Shown: piece after piece, positions 49,762 to 59,681 of the stretch
How the letters are laid out: the number at the start of each line of letters is the position of its first letter
Position numbering within the stretch: the first letter of the stretch is position 1
Origin: Verrucomicrobiota bacterium
GTDB taxonomy: Bacteria > Verrucomicrobiota > Verrucomicrobiia > Chthoniobacterales > Terrimicrobiaceae
Length of the DNA: 64,000 bases
Assembly: GCA_018970255.1 (NCBI GenBank)
Contig: JAGWWS010000006.1
Coordinates: 20,076-84,075 of the forward strand
Reading direction: 5' to 3'
The notes under the pieces: model-generated
Database searches by the model: none
The model's input: only the letters and a program-made list of their open reading frames with translations
What the model was told of the DNA's origin: nothing
Program-made: the position numbers and the translations under genes

Positions 49762-50472
49762 TCACTTCCCCCCTCCGGAGCACCAGTTCCAGGGGTTGCC
49801 GGGGAGTAGGAAGCGGGCCAAGTCGGCCGCCGAGTCGATGGCCTGCGAGCGGAAGAGGTCGAATGCCAGCGCCACGGTCTTTTCGATGAAAGCATCCGTG
49901 CGCTCGAACCCCTCGCTCTCGTCCTTGAGGTAGTGGTCCAACACCCAGCGCAGGTGGATGTAGAGGATCCCGGGGTAGAGGGGGGTGATCCCGCGGCGGT
50001 CGGCGATTTCCCCGGTCTCGACACCCCGATCCACAAGTTGCCGGGCGAAGGCGAGGAAGCTCATGCGCAGGCCATCGAGTTCGCCGGGATTGGAAACCGG
50101 CAGCATGCCGTGGAAGCGTTCGAGCAAGAGCGAGCGGCGTTCGGCGGCGGATTGGACCACCGCGAAAAGGAAAGCCAGGTATCGCTCCCGGGCGGAGAAA
50201 CCGTCCCAGTCCCCGCCCTGTGCGACGGCGGCGATGGTGCCGGCGGTCCAATCGCCCCAGAAGGCTTTCTCGACGGCGTGGAGCGAGGGGAAGTGCCTGT
50301 AAAATTCGGCTTCTGTGGTGCCGAGGGCCTTGCAGAAACGCGGCACCGAACGGGGCGGGCGCCCCTCCTCCGACCACTGGGCGGCGAATGCCGAGAGGAT
50401 TTCCGCCCGAAAATCCGCGGAAGGTTTTTGCGGGGCTGGGGAACCGCTGTTGGAAGAACGCTTGGTTGCCAC
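49762..50472 (-). CDS. TetR-like transcriptional regulator
   Basis: A 236-residue protein with an N-terminal helix-turn-helix (AEILSAFAAQWSEEG, then PRFCKALGTTEAEFYRHFPS) and a helical ligand-binding C-terminus. The start is uncertain: GTG at 50472 gives MATKRSSNSG, while ATG at 50487 adds five residues. It is followed after four bases by the ABC1 kinase gene, and a palindrome suited to an operator lies just upstream (50489-50503). Confidence 0.8.
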   Translation of the reverse strand: MATKRSSNSGSPAPQKPSADFRAEILSAFAAQWSEEGRPPRSVPRFCKALGTTEAEFYRHFPSLHAVEKAFWGDWTAGTIAAVAQGGDWDGFSARERYLAFLFAVVQSAAERRSLLLERFHGMLPVSNPGELDGLRMSFLAFARQLVDRGVETGEIADRRGITPLYPGILYIHLRWVLDHYLKDESEGFERTDAFIEKTVALAFDLFRSQAIDSAADLARFLLPGNPWNWCSGGGK

Positions 50473-50784
50473 GCCGCAACATAGCATTGCCGTCAAATAC
50501 GGCGGCATCCTTCTGCAAAACACGCTTCACGCCCGGGCTGGAAACCCCGGGATCGACAAAACCGTGCGCGCGGAGGGGGGAGACAGGGTGGATATCCCGC
50601 TGGGGCGCGGAGGCGCAGGGAGGAGGACCTTCAAAACCTTCGCGGCTTGGCGGCTTCGCGGGAATTTTTTCGGCTTCCTTGGGCAGAACGGCGGGTCCGG
50701 AGGTTCCGCACTGCCTTGGACCTTGGGGCTGGCGGGGTGAAAACGGAATCGCCCGTTCGACCCCGGAAGCGATAGGAAGGGGCG
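50473..50784. other. Divergent spacer between the TetR and CDF genes
   Basis: About 310 bases without a convincing gene. It holds the GCCGT/ACGGC palindrome near the TetR start and an inverted repeat CCCGGG (50532-50537 and 50546-50551). Divergent promoters are expected but none stands out. Confidence 0.45.
50489..50503. promoter_or_regulatory. Palindrome, possible TetR operator
   Basis: GCCGT (50489-50493) and ACGGC (50499-50503) form a perfect inverted repeat around CAAAT, directly upstream of the TetR-like gene. Size and placement fit autorepression, but no binding data exist. Confidence 0.35.
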
Positions 50785-51654
50785 ATGCGTTCGGCGGCCG
50801 AAACCCTCGCGCTCGGGATCCTTTCCGTGTGCGTGAACATCGTCCTGATGCTGGTGAAGATCGGCGTGGGGTTGGTTGGGAATTCCTATGCGCTCGTGGC
50901 GGATGGAATCGAATCCGCCAGCGATATTTTTTCCTCGCTGATCACCTGGGCCGGTTTCCAGTTGTCACTGCGGCCGGCGGACGAAGGGCATCCCTACGGG
51001 CACGGCAAGCTCGAGGCGCTGGCCGGGGGATTTGCCGGCGTGGCCCTGCTGGCTGCCGCGGGGGTGATCGCGGCAAACGCCGTTTCTGAAATCCTCAAAC
51101 CGCACCATGCCCCGGAATGGTTCACGCTGCCGGTGCTTCTGGGCGTGGTGGCCGTGAAGGAACTCCTCTCCAGGCGCATCCTGGCCGCGGGCGAGGAGAT
51201 CGGCAGCACGGCCCTGCGCGGCGATGCCTGGCACCACCGCTCCGATGCCATCTCCTCGGGGGCAGCCGCCATCGGGATCGCCGTGGCGCTGGCCGGTGGG
51301 CCGGGATACGAGGCGGCGGACGATTGGGCCGCGCTCGTGGCCTGCGGCATCATTGTCGTGAACGGCCTGCGGATCCTCCGTGCGGCCTTCCACGACATGA
51401 TGGACGGGAGGGTGCCGAACGAATGGCACCAAGCGGTGAGGGATGCTGCCACCGGCACGGCAGGCGTGGTGGACACGGAAAAATGCCGGATCCGCAAGAG
51501 CGGCACCGACCAGTTTGTGGAACTCCATGTGCGCGTGGATCCGAATATCACGGTTTTCGAGGGCCACGAGATCGGCCACCGGGTGAAGGAGAGGGTGCTC
51601 GCCGCAAATCCCCGGGTGCGCGATGTGCTGGTCCACATCGAACCGGCCCCCTGA
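50785..51654 (+). CDS. Cation diffusion facilitator (CDF) transporter
   Basis: A 289-residue protein with about five to six transmembrane helices and a C-terminal cytoplasmic domain. The metal-site signatures are LVADGIESASDIFSS and WHHRSDAISS. CDF proteins export Zn2+, Fe2+ or Mn2+ by proton antiport; the metal is not certain. The C-terminal domain (DTEKCRIRKSGTDQFVELHV) is complete. Confidence 0.92.
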   Translation: MRSAAETLALGILSVCVNIVLMLVKIGVGLVGNSYALVADGIESASDIFSSLITWAGFQLSLRPADEGHPYGHGKLEALAGGFAGVALLAAAGVIAANAVSEILKPHHAPEWFTLPVLLGVVAVKELLSRRILAAGEEIGSTALRGDAWHHRSDAISSGAAAIGIAVALAGGPGYEAADDWAALVACGIIVVNGLRILRAAFHDMMDGRVPNEWHQAVRDAATGTAGVVDTEKCRIRKSGTDQFVELHVRVDPNITVFEGHEIGHRVKERVLAANPRVRDVLVHIEPAP

Positions 51655-51708
51655 TTTGTGCCGGCGCGGCGGGGAAGGCCGAACCCCGAAACGAAACGGT
51701 CCCGGTTC

Positions 51709-52980
51709 CTAACGGATTTGAAGGGCTTCCTGCCGCCCATACCAAGCGCGGCTCACTTGCATGACCGTGCGCTGCAGGTTGACCAATGGCTGCAGGCTGG
51801 GCAGCCCGGGGACCGTGCCGAGGTTTCCGGAGAAGCTCAAATACTGCTGGTCCGCCGTGAAGTTCGGCAGCGATGAAAGTGCGGCGGCCAGGGGTTGGAA
51901 GGGAGGGGCGAAACCCGTGGCCTGCTGGTTGGGCGCCGTGTAGAAGAAACCTGCGGGTTGGGACGGCACCCAGCTGACGAAGGTGATGCCGCCGCCCGGA
52001 AACTGCGCGTAGGCTTTGCTCTCCCGGGAGAGGGAGTAGTTGGCGGGGTTCGTGTAGTCCGCCATGTTTCCCGAGTAGGGTCCCGTGTATTCGAAGACGG
52101 CGAAAATGTTCAAAGCCGATGGATTGTTGGCCGGGTAGGACCAATTTGCGTAGACCTGCATGTTGTCGGCACTGAGGTAACGCCACACGCCGCCGATGCG
52201 GTTGCCCGACTGGCTGGCGCCGGCCCTCACGCGCAGGCCGGTGTCGGAGGCCGGAATCTGGAGGAGCCTGCGGATCTCGCCACCCACAAATGCGATCGTG
52301 GCGGCGGCGGTGGCATCGGGTGCATAGGCGGAATCCGCCCCCGCGAAAATGTCATTGATGGCGTTGGTCCCGAGCATGTCGGGGTCGGCATTGTTGGCCA
52401 GGCCGTCGCCGTCCACATCGGTGTCCAGGCCGTTTGCCGAGGCGTCGCCATCGATGTCGACTTCGCCACGGGCATCATCGGCCAAGCCGTCGCCGTCGAT
52501 GTCGGTTTCGTTGGCCGCATTGTCTGCGAGCGCATCCCCGTCGATATCGGTTTCGGCGGCCGTGTTGTCGGGCAGTCCATCGCCGTCGATATCGGTTTCG
52601 AGGCGCTCGCCGTCCAGGCGCCCGTCGCCATCGATGTCGGTTTCAGCGGGTGAATCGTCTGCGAGTCCATCGCCGTCGATGTCCGTCTCGGCAATGGCGA
52701 TGTCCGCGAGGCCGTCGGCATCCATGTCGAGTTCCTGCGAGGAGTCGTTTGGGAGGTTGTCGCCAATCACGCGGCCGCGCAGCGGGCCCGAGCGCGCGGT
52801 GCCGCCGTCGATGTTGCGGTCGGCACCGTTGAGGATGCCATCGTTGTCCACATCGAGGTCGGAGATGTTTGGGATGCCATCCCGGTCGAGGTCGGCTTGG
52901 TTGGCCGTTTGGGGGAACGCGGTCGGAGGAGCGAGGAGTGCCAGGAGCGCGGCCGCTGCGATCGGGTGGAATTTTTTCAT
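51709..52980 (-). CDS. Secreted protein with thrombospondin type 3-like Asp-rich repeats
   Basis: A 423-residue exported protein. After a signal peptide (MKKFHPIAAAALLALLAPPT, cleavage near FPQ) comes a region (28-205) of calcium-binding-type repeats: LDRDGIPNISDLDVDNDGI first, then six units of about 15 residues starting ETDIDGDG (98-184). The rest (215-423) is a Ser/Asn/Tyr-rich domain that I do not recognise. There is no visible sorting signal at the C-terminus. It is likely a cell-surface or extracellular protein stabilised by Ca2+. Confidence 0.82.
   Translation of the reverse strand: MKKFHPIAAAALLALLAPPTAFPQTANQADLDRDGIPNISDLDVDNDGILNGADRNIDGGTARSGPLRGRVIGDNLPNDSSQELDMDADGLADIAIAETDIDGDGLADDSPAETDIDGDGRLDGERLETDIDGDGLPDNTAAETDIDGDALADNAANETDIDGDGLADDARGEVDIDGDASANGLDTDVDGDGLANNADPDMLGTNAINDIFAGADSAYAPDATAAATIAFVGGEIRRLLQIPASDTGLRVRAGASQSGNRIGGVWRYLSADNMQVYANWSYPANNPSALNIFAVFEYTGPYSGNMADYTNPANYSLSRESKAYAQFPGGGITFVSWVPSQPAGFFYTAPNQQATGFAPPFQPLAAALSSLPNFTADQQYLSFSGNLGTVPGLPSLQPLVNLQRTVMQVSRAWYGRQEALQIR
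52384..52689 (-). repeat. Tandem 45-bp coding repeats (ETDIDGDG units)
   Basis: Five 15-residue units in a row, then one of 12 and a final DTDVDGDG unit. Each has the DxDxDG calcium-binding pattern, with the spacer between patterns varying (LADDSPA, RLDGERL, LPDNTAA). They look like the product of local duplication. Confidence 0.8.
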
Positions 52981-53589
52981 GTGTTGGTTTTTTGGTTCCC
53001 GTGGTTGGGAAGGTTGGCGAACGGGCAGGGCGGTAAGGCCTGCTTGTAGTAACGGTTGCCGAAAGCTTAGGGGTGCCGGTTTTTTTGGAAAGTGCGGGGG
53101 CGCGGCATCGTGGGGTAATGGGGCGGCTGCGCCGCGGGAGTCGGACGACACGGAGGTCGTCCCTCCAAGGGGGTGGGATTTTGGCGGGGTGACGGGATAG
53201 ACCCCATCGCGGCGGCGGGGTGGGGCGGCGAGGTTCAAGCCGCAGCCGATGGCCGTCCCGACCGATGGCTTCGTGTGGAATCCCAAGGGGTGGGACGGCC
53301 TCGGCTGTATTTTTTCCGGCGGGGTGGTGGTTTGTGCGGCCGCACCGTTCCGGCGCTGACGGGCAGCGCATGTTCGGGGACCGCGGAAATTAAAAATGGA
53401 GCGACGACCGCTGTGTCGTCCGATTTTTTGGGAGGTCAGAGGGGGCCGCGCTGGCGCGCGGGGATAGTGGGACGACATAACCGAGGCACTGGGCGGTGCC
53501 GAGGAAGCACATCGAAGATGGCCCGCAGGGCGCAGCGAGCAGGGGCGAGCGAGGCAAAGGTCGTTCCTCCAAGGGGGGGAAACCGCCCG
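52981..53589. repeat. Repeat-rich intergenic region
   Basis: About 600 bases without a gene. CAGCCGATGGCCGTCCC (53243-53259) pairs with GGGACGGCCTCGGCTG (53292-53307) with one bulged base, followed by TATTTTTT. GACGAC...GTCGTC hairpins occur near 53154-53171. The string GGTCGTCCCTCCAAGGGGG near 53166 recurs almost identically near 53560. It looks like a graveyard of short palindromic elements, one of which could terminate transcription. Confidence 0.55.
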
Positions 53590-55845
53590 TCAGTTTTTTC
53601 GGTTGAGGGCGGCGGTGAACCAGTCGGTGGCGGGGGCGGGGGTGGGGCGGGTTTGGCGCTGGCCGGGCGCGGGGCGCGGTTGGCCGGGGGCGGGTTTGGG
53701 ACCGAGCTGGGGATTGGTTTTCAGGGAAAGGGCGATGCGTTTGCGGTCGAGGTCGACTTCGAGGACCGTGGCGTTCACTTTTTGGCCGACCTTGACGACA
53801 TCGGCGGGGTTTTTGACGAATTGGTCGGAGAGTTGGCTGATGTGGGCGAGGCCGTCCTGGTGGACGCCGACATCGATGAAGGCGCCGAAGGCGGCGACAT
53901 TCGTGACGATGCCGGGGAGCTTCATGCCGGGCTTGAGGTCCTGGATTTTCATGGCCTGCTCGGAGAAGGAAAATGCCTCGAATTGCTTGCGGGGGTCGCG
54001 GCCGGGCTTGGCGAGTTCCTTGAGGATGTCCTGGAGGGTGGGGAGGCCGACTTCGGCGGTGGCGTATTTTTCGGGTTTGATGGCGGAGCGGCGGGCGGGG
54101 TCGCGGAGGAGTTCGCCGACGGAGCAGCCGAGGTCGGCGGCCATGCGGTCGACGAGCGGGTAGCGCTCGGGGTGGACGGCGCTGGCATCGAGCGGGTGGG
54201 CGCCATCGCGGATGCGGAGGAAGCCGGCGGCCTGCTCGTAGGCTTTGGGCCCTAGGCCGGGGACGTGGAGGAGTTCTTCGCGGGATTTGAAGGGGCCGCG
54301 GGTGGCGCGGAAGTCCACGATGCCTTTTGCGGAGCGGGAGTTCAGGCCGGAGACATAGGCGAGGAGGTGGGCGCTGGCGGTGTTGAGTTCGACGCCGACA
54401 TGGTTGACGCAGGAGACGACGGTGTCGTCTAGGGAGCGCTTGAGGGCGGGCTGGTCGACATCGTGCTGGTATTGGCCCACGCCGATGGATTTCGGGTCGA
54501 TTTTGACGAGTTCGGCGAGGGGGTCCATGAGGCGGCGGCCGATGGAGATGGCGCCGCGGACGGTGAGGTCGAGGTTCGGGAATTCCTCTCGGGCGGCTTC
54601 GGAGGCGGAGTAGACCGACGCGCCGGATTCGCTGACGACGACGATGGCGATGGATGCGGGGAGGCCGAGGGAGCGGATGAAGGCTTCGGTCTCGCGCGAG
54701 GCGGTGCCGTTGCCGATGGCGATGGCTTCCACCTTGTGGCGGGCGGCGATGGATTTGACGGCTTCGGCGGCTTCGGCGCGGTCGCGCGCGCCTTTCTCGG
54801 GGTAGACGACCTCGTGCATGAGGAGGGTGCCTTGGGGGTCGAGGACGGCGAGCTTGCAGCCGGTGCGGAAGCCGGGGTCGAGGGCGAGGACGGTTTTTTG
54901 GCCGAGGGGGGAGGCGAGGAGGAGTTCGCGGAGGTTTTCGGCAAAGACGCGGATGGCTTCTTCGTCGGCCTGTTTTTTGAAAAAGATGCGGGCTTCGCCT
55001 TCCATGGCGAATCCGAGGAGGCGCTTGTAGGAATCGTGGGCGGCGAGCCGGACCTGGGCGGCTGCGGGGTGCGGGCCGTGGACGAAGAGGCGGTCGAGTT
55101 CGGCGAGGGCTTCGTCCTCGGGCGGGACGATGCGCGAGAAGAGCATGCCTTCGGTTTCGCCGCGGCGGATGGCGAGGAAGCGGTGGGAGGGGCATTTGGC
55201 GACGGGCTCGCTCCAATCGAAGTAGTCCTTGAACTTGCCGGCTTCGGCTTCCTTTTCGGAGACGAGCTTGGATTTGAGGATGCCTTTTTCGCGGTAGAGG
55301 CGGCGGAGGGCTTCGCGGGCCTCGGCGGAATCGCTGATGCGCTCGGCGAGGATGTCGCGTGCGCCGGCGAGGGCGGCGGCGGTGTCGGGGACTTCCTTTT
55401 CGGCGGAGACAAACGGGAGGGCTTCGGTCTCGGGGTCGGTTTGCGGGGATTGGGCCCAGAGGGTTTCGGCGAGGGGCTCGAGGCCTTTTTCCTTTGCGAT
55501 GGTGGCGCGGGTGCGTTTTTTCGGGCGGAAGGGGAGGTAGAGGTCCTCGAGGGCGGAGAGTGTGGCGGCCGCTTCGATTTTCGCCTTGAGGTCGGCGGCG
55601 AGGAGATTGCGTTCGGCGAGGGAGGAGAGGATGGACTCGCGGCGTTTGTCGAGTTCCTCCATTTGCTGGAGGCGGTCGCGGATGGAGGCGATTTGGACTT
55701 CGTCGAGGCCGCCGGTGCGTTCCTTGCGGTAGCGGGCGATGAAGGGGACGGTGGCGCCTTCCTCGAGGAGGACCGCGGTGGCGGCGACCTGGCGGGCGTT
55801 CAGGGAGAGTTCGGCGGCGAGGATGGGAATGTGTTTTTCGAGCAT
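53590..55845 (-). CDS. tex: Tex family RNA-binding transcription accessory protein
   Basis: A 751-residue Tex protein. It has the N-terminal HTH part (ATVPFIARYRKERTGGLDE), the YqgF-like RNase H-fold domain (ALDPGFRTGCKLAVLD), the helix-hairpin-helix part (LNTASAHLLAYVSGLN) and a C-terminal S1 domain (LKPGMKLPGIVTNVAAFGAF). The last about 30 residues are Pro/Gln-rich. Tex binds nucleic acids and affects transcription and stress survival; its mechanism is not settled. Start is ATG at 55845. Confidence 0.95.
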   Translation of the reverse strand: MLEKHIPILAAELSLNARQVAATAVLLEEGATVPFIARYRKERTGGLDEVQIASIRDRLQQMEELDKRRESILSSLAERNLLAADLKAKIEAAATLSALEDLYLPFRPKKRTRATIAKEKGLEPLAETLWAQSPQTDPETEALPFVSAEKEVPDTAAALAGARDILAERISDSAEAREALRRLYREKGILKSKLVSEKEAEAGKFKDYFDWSEPVAKCPSHRFLAIRRGETEGMLFSRIVPPEDEALAELDRLFVHGPHPAAAQVRLAAHDSYKRLLGFAMEGEARIFFKKQADEEAIRVFAENLRELLLASPLGQKTVLALDPGFRTGCKLAVLDPQGTLLMHEVVYPEKGARDRAEAAEAVKSIAARHKVEAIAIGNGTASRETEAFIRSLGLPASIAIVVVSESGASVYSASEAAREEFPNLDLTVRGAISIGRRLMDPLAELVKIDPKSIGVGQYQHDVDQPALKRSLDDTVVSCVNHVGVELNTASAHLLAYVSGLNSRSAKGIVDFRATRGPFKSREELLHVPGLGPKAYEQAAGFLRIRDGAHPLDASAVHPERYPLVDRMAADLGCSVGELLRDPARRSAIKPEKYATAEVGLPTLQDILKELAKPGRDPRKQFEAFSFSEQAMKIQDLKPGMKLPGIVTNVAAFGAFIDVGVHQDGLAHISQLSDQFVKNPADVVKVGQKVNATVLEVDLDRKRIALSLKTNPQLGPKPAPGQPRPAPGQRQTRPTPAPATDWFTAALNRKN

Positions 55846-55879
55846 GGCGGAGTGGTGCGGCGGGTCCGGAGGCCCAGCC

Positions 55880-57043
55880 CTACCGGGGGGCGAGGGGGGA
55901 TGCGGCGGGGGCGAGCGAGCGGAGTTTCAAGATGGTGGCGGCGATGGTGGCGGAGGCGGATTCGATTTCGGCGGGGGTGGTGTGGCGGCCGATCGAAAAC
56001 CGGAGGCTGGCGCGGGCGCGCCCTTCGGGGAGGCCCATGGCTTTCAGGACATGCGAGGCGTGGACGCTGCCGCTGGTGCAGGCGGAGCCGGCCGAGCAGC
56101 AGATGCCGCGTTCGTCGAGCATGACGAGCGCGTTCTCGCTCTGGATGCCTTCGAAGGAAATGTTCGTGGTGTTCGGCAGGCGGTTCGTGGTGTCGCCATT
56201 GACGCTGGAACCGGGGACTGCCGAGAGGATGGAGGATTCCAGGCGGTCGCGGAGGGCGGCGGTGGCCGGGGCGGTGGTTTGGGGGTCGGCGAGTTCGGCG
56301 GCCTTCCCGAAGGCGACGATGGAGGCCACATTTTGCGTGCCGCCGCGCCGGCCGTCTTCCTGGCTGCCGCGGAGGAGCGGGGTGAAGCGCATGCGGCGGC
56401 TGGCGTAGAGGGCGCCGACGCCTTTCGGCGCGTAAATTTTGTGCCCCGAGAAGCTCATGAAGTGGATGCCGAGGGGCTCGAGCGAGAGGGGGATTTTTCC
56501 GAAGGCCTGGACGGCGTCGATGTGGAGGCAGGTTTTTTTGCTGCGCGCGATTTCCGCGATTTCGCCTATGGGGAAGAGGACGCCGGTCTCGTTGTTCGCC
56601 CAGAGGAGGGAGACGGCGGCGGTGTCCGGCCGGATGGATTTTTCGAGTTGGGCGGTGTCGAGGCGGCCGGCGGCGTCCACGGGGAGCCAGGTGATTTCGT
56701 AGCCGCGGCGGGCGAGGAATTCGCAGAGCTTGATGGTGGCGCTGTGCTCGACGGCGCTGGTGACGATGTGGCGTTTGTCCGGGTCCAGCGCGAGGGCGGA
56801 GTGGATGGCGGTGTTGATGGACTCGGTGCCGCAGCTGGTGAAGAGGATTTCGGCGGGCTGGCAGCCGGCGAGTGCGGCGACCTGCGAGCGGGCCGTATCG
56901 AGTGCGGCGGAAGCTTGGCGGCCGAGCGAGTAGGAGCTGGAGGGGTTCCCGTAGCCGCCGCGCAGCCAGGGCTCCATGGCATCGAACACCTCCGGCGCGA
57001 TGCGGGTGGTGGCGTTGTGGTCGAGGTAGATCGTTTCCTGCAT
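55880..57043 (-). CDS. Cysteine desulfurase (NifS/IscS class)
   Basis: A 387-residue PLP enzyme that takes sulfur from cysteine for Fe-S clusters or thiolated tRNA. The PLP Lys is K202 in SFSGHKIYAPKG and the catalytic Cys is C322 in CSAGSACTSGS, as in group I enzymes. The N-terminal YLDHNATT is typical. No iscU-like gene is adjacent. Confidence 0.93.
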   Translation of the reverse strand: MQETIYLDHNATTRIAPEVFDAMEPWLRGGYGNPSSSYSLGRQASAALDTARSQVAALAGCQPAEILFTSCGTESINTAIHSALALDPDKRHIVTSAVEHSATIKLCEFLARRGYEITWLPVDAAGRLDTAQLEKSIRPDTAAVSLLWANNETGVLFPIGEIAEIARSKKTCLHIDAVQAFGKIPLSLEPLGIHFMSFSGHKIYAPKGVGALYASRRMRFTPLLRGSQEDGRRGGTQNVASIVAFGKAAELADPQTTAPATAALRDRLESSILSAVPGSSVNGDTTNRLPNTTNISFEGIQSENALVMLDERGICCSAGSACTSGSVHASHVLKAMGLPEGRARASLRFSIGRHTTPAEIESASATIAATILKLRSLAPAASPLAPR

Positions 57044-57076
57044 GGCTGCCGCGGCGTTGCTGGGCCGCGCGGGAAT

Positions 57077-59524
57077 TTACTTAATGCGGACCGGCTTGAG
57101 TTTCCAGATGTCCTTCGCGTATTCGGCGATGGTGCGGTCGCTGGAGAACTTGCCCATGCGTGCGGTGTTCAGGACGGCCATTTTCCCCCACTTCGGCTTG
57201 TCCTTGAAGGTTTCGCCGACCTTGTCCTGCATGTCGCAGTAGGCGCGGAAATCGGCCAGGCAGAGGAAGGGGTCGTGGTAGAGCAGGTTGTCGCGCAGTG
57301 GCGCGAGGATGCCCGCGCCTTCGTCCGGAGTGAAGTAGTCGGTGCCGAGCCAATCGAGGATGGCGGCGAGTTCGGTGTCGTTTTCCGCGAAGCTGGAAGG
57401 GTTGTAGCCCTTCGCCTGGAGTTCGTGGACCTGTTCGACGGTGTTCCCGAAGATGAAGATGTTTTCGCTGCCGACTTCCTCGAGGATTTCGACATTGGCG
57501 CCGTCGAGGGTGCCGATGGTGAGGGCGCCGTTGAGGGCGAGCTTCATGTTACCGGTGCCCGAGGCCTCCTTGCCCGCGGTGGAGATTTGCTCCGAGAGGT
57601 CCGCGGCCGGCACGATGCGCTGGGCGACGGAGACGCGGTAGTTCGGCATGAAGGCGACCTTGAGTTTTCCCTTGATGCGATTGTCGGCATTGATTTTCGC
57701 GCCGACGGAGTTGATGGCCTTGATGATGAGCTTCGCCATGTCATAGCCCGGGGCGGCCTTTGCGGCGAAAATGAAAACGCGCGGCGTGATGTCGAGTTTC
57801 GGGTTCTCGAGCAGGCGGCGGTAGAGCGCGAGGATGTGGAGGAGGTTCAGGTGTTGCCGCTTGTATTCGTGCAGGCGCTTGATCTGGACATCGAACATGG
57901 CGGAGGGGTCCACTTCGACGCCGCATTCCCCGAGGATGCGCTCGGCGAGTTTGACCTTGTTGGCATGCTTGACGGCCATGAATTCCTCGCGGAACGCGGC
58001 GTCGCCGGCGAGCGGGGCGAGTTCCTGGAGTTTGTCGAGGTTGCGCTGCCAACCGTCGCCGATGTGGCGGGTGATGAGGTCGGAGAGGCGGGGGTTGCAG
58101 GCCACGAGCCAGCGGCGGGGCGTAATGCCGTTGGTTTTGTTGTTGAACTTGCCCGGGTAGAGTTCGTCGAACTCCGGGAAGAGGGTGTCGCGCAGGAGTT
58201 GGGTGTGGAGGGCGGCGACGCCGTTGACGGAGTGGCTGCCGACGACGCTGAGGTGCGCCATGCGGACCATCTGCTCGCGGCCTTCCTCGATGAGCGAGAG
58301 GGTGCGTTTTTTGTCCATGTCGCCCGGCCATTTCGCCTCCACCTGGTCGAGGAAATGTTTGTTGATGAGGAAAATGATTTGGAGGTGGCGGGGGAGGACC
58401 TTGCGGAACAGGCCGACGCTCCATTTTTCCAGCGCCTCGGGGAGGAGGGTGTGGTTCGTGTAGGCGAAGGTGCGCGTGACGATGGACCATGCCTGCGCCC
58501 AGGGGAGGGCGTATTCATCGTGGAGGAGGCGCTGGAGTTCCACGACGCCGATGGCGGGGTGGGTGTCGTTCAGCTGGATGGCGACTTTTTCGGGGAAGGC
58601 GTCCCAGTCCTTGTTGTCCTTCTCGAAGCGGCGGATCATGTCGCGGAGCGAGCAGGCGACGAAGAAGTATTGCTGGAGGAGGCGGAGTTCCTTGCCGGCC
58701 TCGGTGTGGTCGTTCGGGTAGAGGACCTTTGAAATGGTCTCGGCCTGGTTTTTTTGGCGGACGGATTCCTCGTAGCCGCCGCGGTTGAAGGCCTCGAAAT
58801 CGAATTCCTCGGGGGCCTTGGATTCCCAGAGGCGGAGGAAGTTCACGGTCTCGGTGCCGTAGCCGGGGATGGGGATGTCGTAGGGGACGCCGATGATTTT
58901 GCGGTGGTCCACCCACTCGTGGCGGATGTTGCCATTCGCGTCGGAGGCGGTTTCCACATGGCCGTAGACCGGGATTTCCTGGATGTGCTGGGGGCGGATG
59001 ATTTCCCACGGGGAGCCGAACTGGATCCAGGCATCGGGGTGCTCGACCTGGTAGCCGTTGCGGAATTCCTGTTTGAAGAGGCCGTATTCGTAGTGGATGC
59101 CATAGCCGACGGCGGGGAGGTCGAGGGTGGCGAGGGAGTCGAGGAAGCAGGCGGCGAGCCGCCCGAGGCCGCCGTTGCCGAGGGCCATGTCGTATTCCTC
59201 GTTGCGGGTTTCCTCGAGGGTGTGGCCGAGGTTTTCGAGGGCTTCGACGGCTTCCTTGAAGACGCCGGCGTTGATCATGTTGTTCGCGTAGAGGCGGCCC
59301 ATGAGGAATTCCATGGAGAGGTAGTAAACGCGGCGGACATTGGCCTCGTTGTGGACCGAGAGGGTTTTCATCATGCGCTCGATGATGGTTTTTTGGATGG
59401 CTTTCGAGGTGGCGATCCACCAATCGCGCTTCGAGGCGCTGGACTGGTCCCGGGCGAGGCCGAATTTGAGCTGGTCGATGATTTCGGATTCGAATTTCGC
59501 GGCCGACGGCGTCTTGGTTTTCAT
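57077..59524 (-). CDS. glgP: Glycogen/starch/alpha-glucan phosphorylase
   Basis: An 815-residue phosphorylase releasing glucose-1-phosphate from glycogen. The N-terminal region has the [19 protein letters not shown] segment and the PLP-site Lys is in [35 protein letters not shown] is present. Length and layout match bacterial GlgP of the maltodextrin/glycogen type; no regulatory N-terminal Ser region is evident. Confidence 0.96.
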   Translation of the reverse strand: MKTKTPSAAKFESEIIDQLKFGLARDQSSASKRDWWIATSKAIQKTIIERMMKTLSVHNEANVRRVYYLSMEFLMGRLYANNMINAGVFKEAVEALENLGHTLEETRNEEYDMALGNGGLGRLAACFLDSLATLDLPAVGYGIHYEYGLFKQEFRNGYQVEHPDAWIQFGSPWEIIRPQHIQEIPVYGHVETASDANGNIRHEWVDHRKIIGVPYDIPIPGYGTETVNFLRLWESKAPEEFDFEAFNRGGYEESVRQKNQAETISKVLYPNDHTEAGKELRLLQQYFFVACSLRDMIRRFEKDNKDWDAFPEKVAIQLNDTHPAIGVVELQRLLHDEYALPWAQAWSIVTRTFAYTNHTLLPEALEKWSVGLFRKVLPRHLQIIFLINKHFLDQVEAKWPGDMDKKRTLSLIEEGREQMVRMAHLSVVGSHSVNGVAALHTQLLRDTLFPEFDELYPGKFNNKTNGITPRRWLVACNPRLSDLITRHIGDGWQRNLDKLQELAPLAGDAAFREEFMAVKHANKVKLAERILGECGVEVDPSAMFDVQIKRLHEYKRQHLNLLHILALYRRLLENPKLDITPRVFIFAAKAAPGYDMAKLIIKAINSVGAKINADNRIKGKLKVAFMPNYRVSVAQRIVPAADLSEQISTAGKEASGTGNMKLALNGALTIGTLDGANVEILEEVGSENIFIFGNTVEQVHELQAKGYNPSSFAENDTELAAILDWLGTDYFTPDEGAGILAPLRDNLLYHDPFLCLADFRAYCDMQDKVGETFKDKPKWGKMAVLNTARMGKFSSDRTIAEYAKDIWKLKPVRIK

Positions 59525-59681
59525 GGGTGTTGAACTGTTCTAACGAAGGGAGGGGGGCGGGCGAGAAAAAAGGTGGGCGGGTAGGGAAATGCCAAATTTG
59601 GGAATGCGAAATGCGAAATGGAAAGGGTGGCGGATCGGGGCGGGCGGATTGGGCGGATCCGACGGATCCGCGGGGGGCGGG

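Noticed and set aside
55739..58732. A 997-codon open frame on the plus strand opposite tex, the desulfurase and glgP
   Set aside because: A Gly/Glu/Asp-rich antisense shadow of three certain genes, with no domain.
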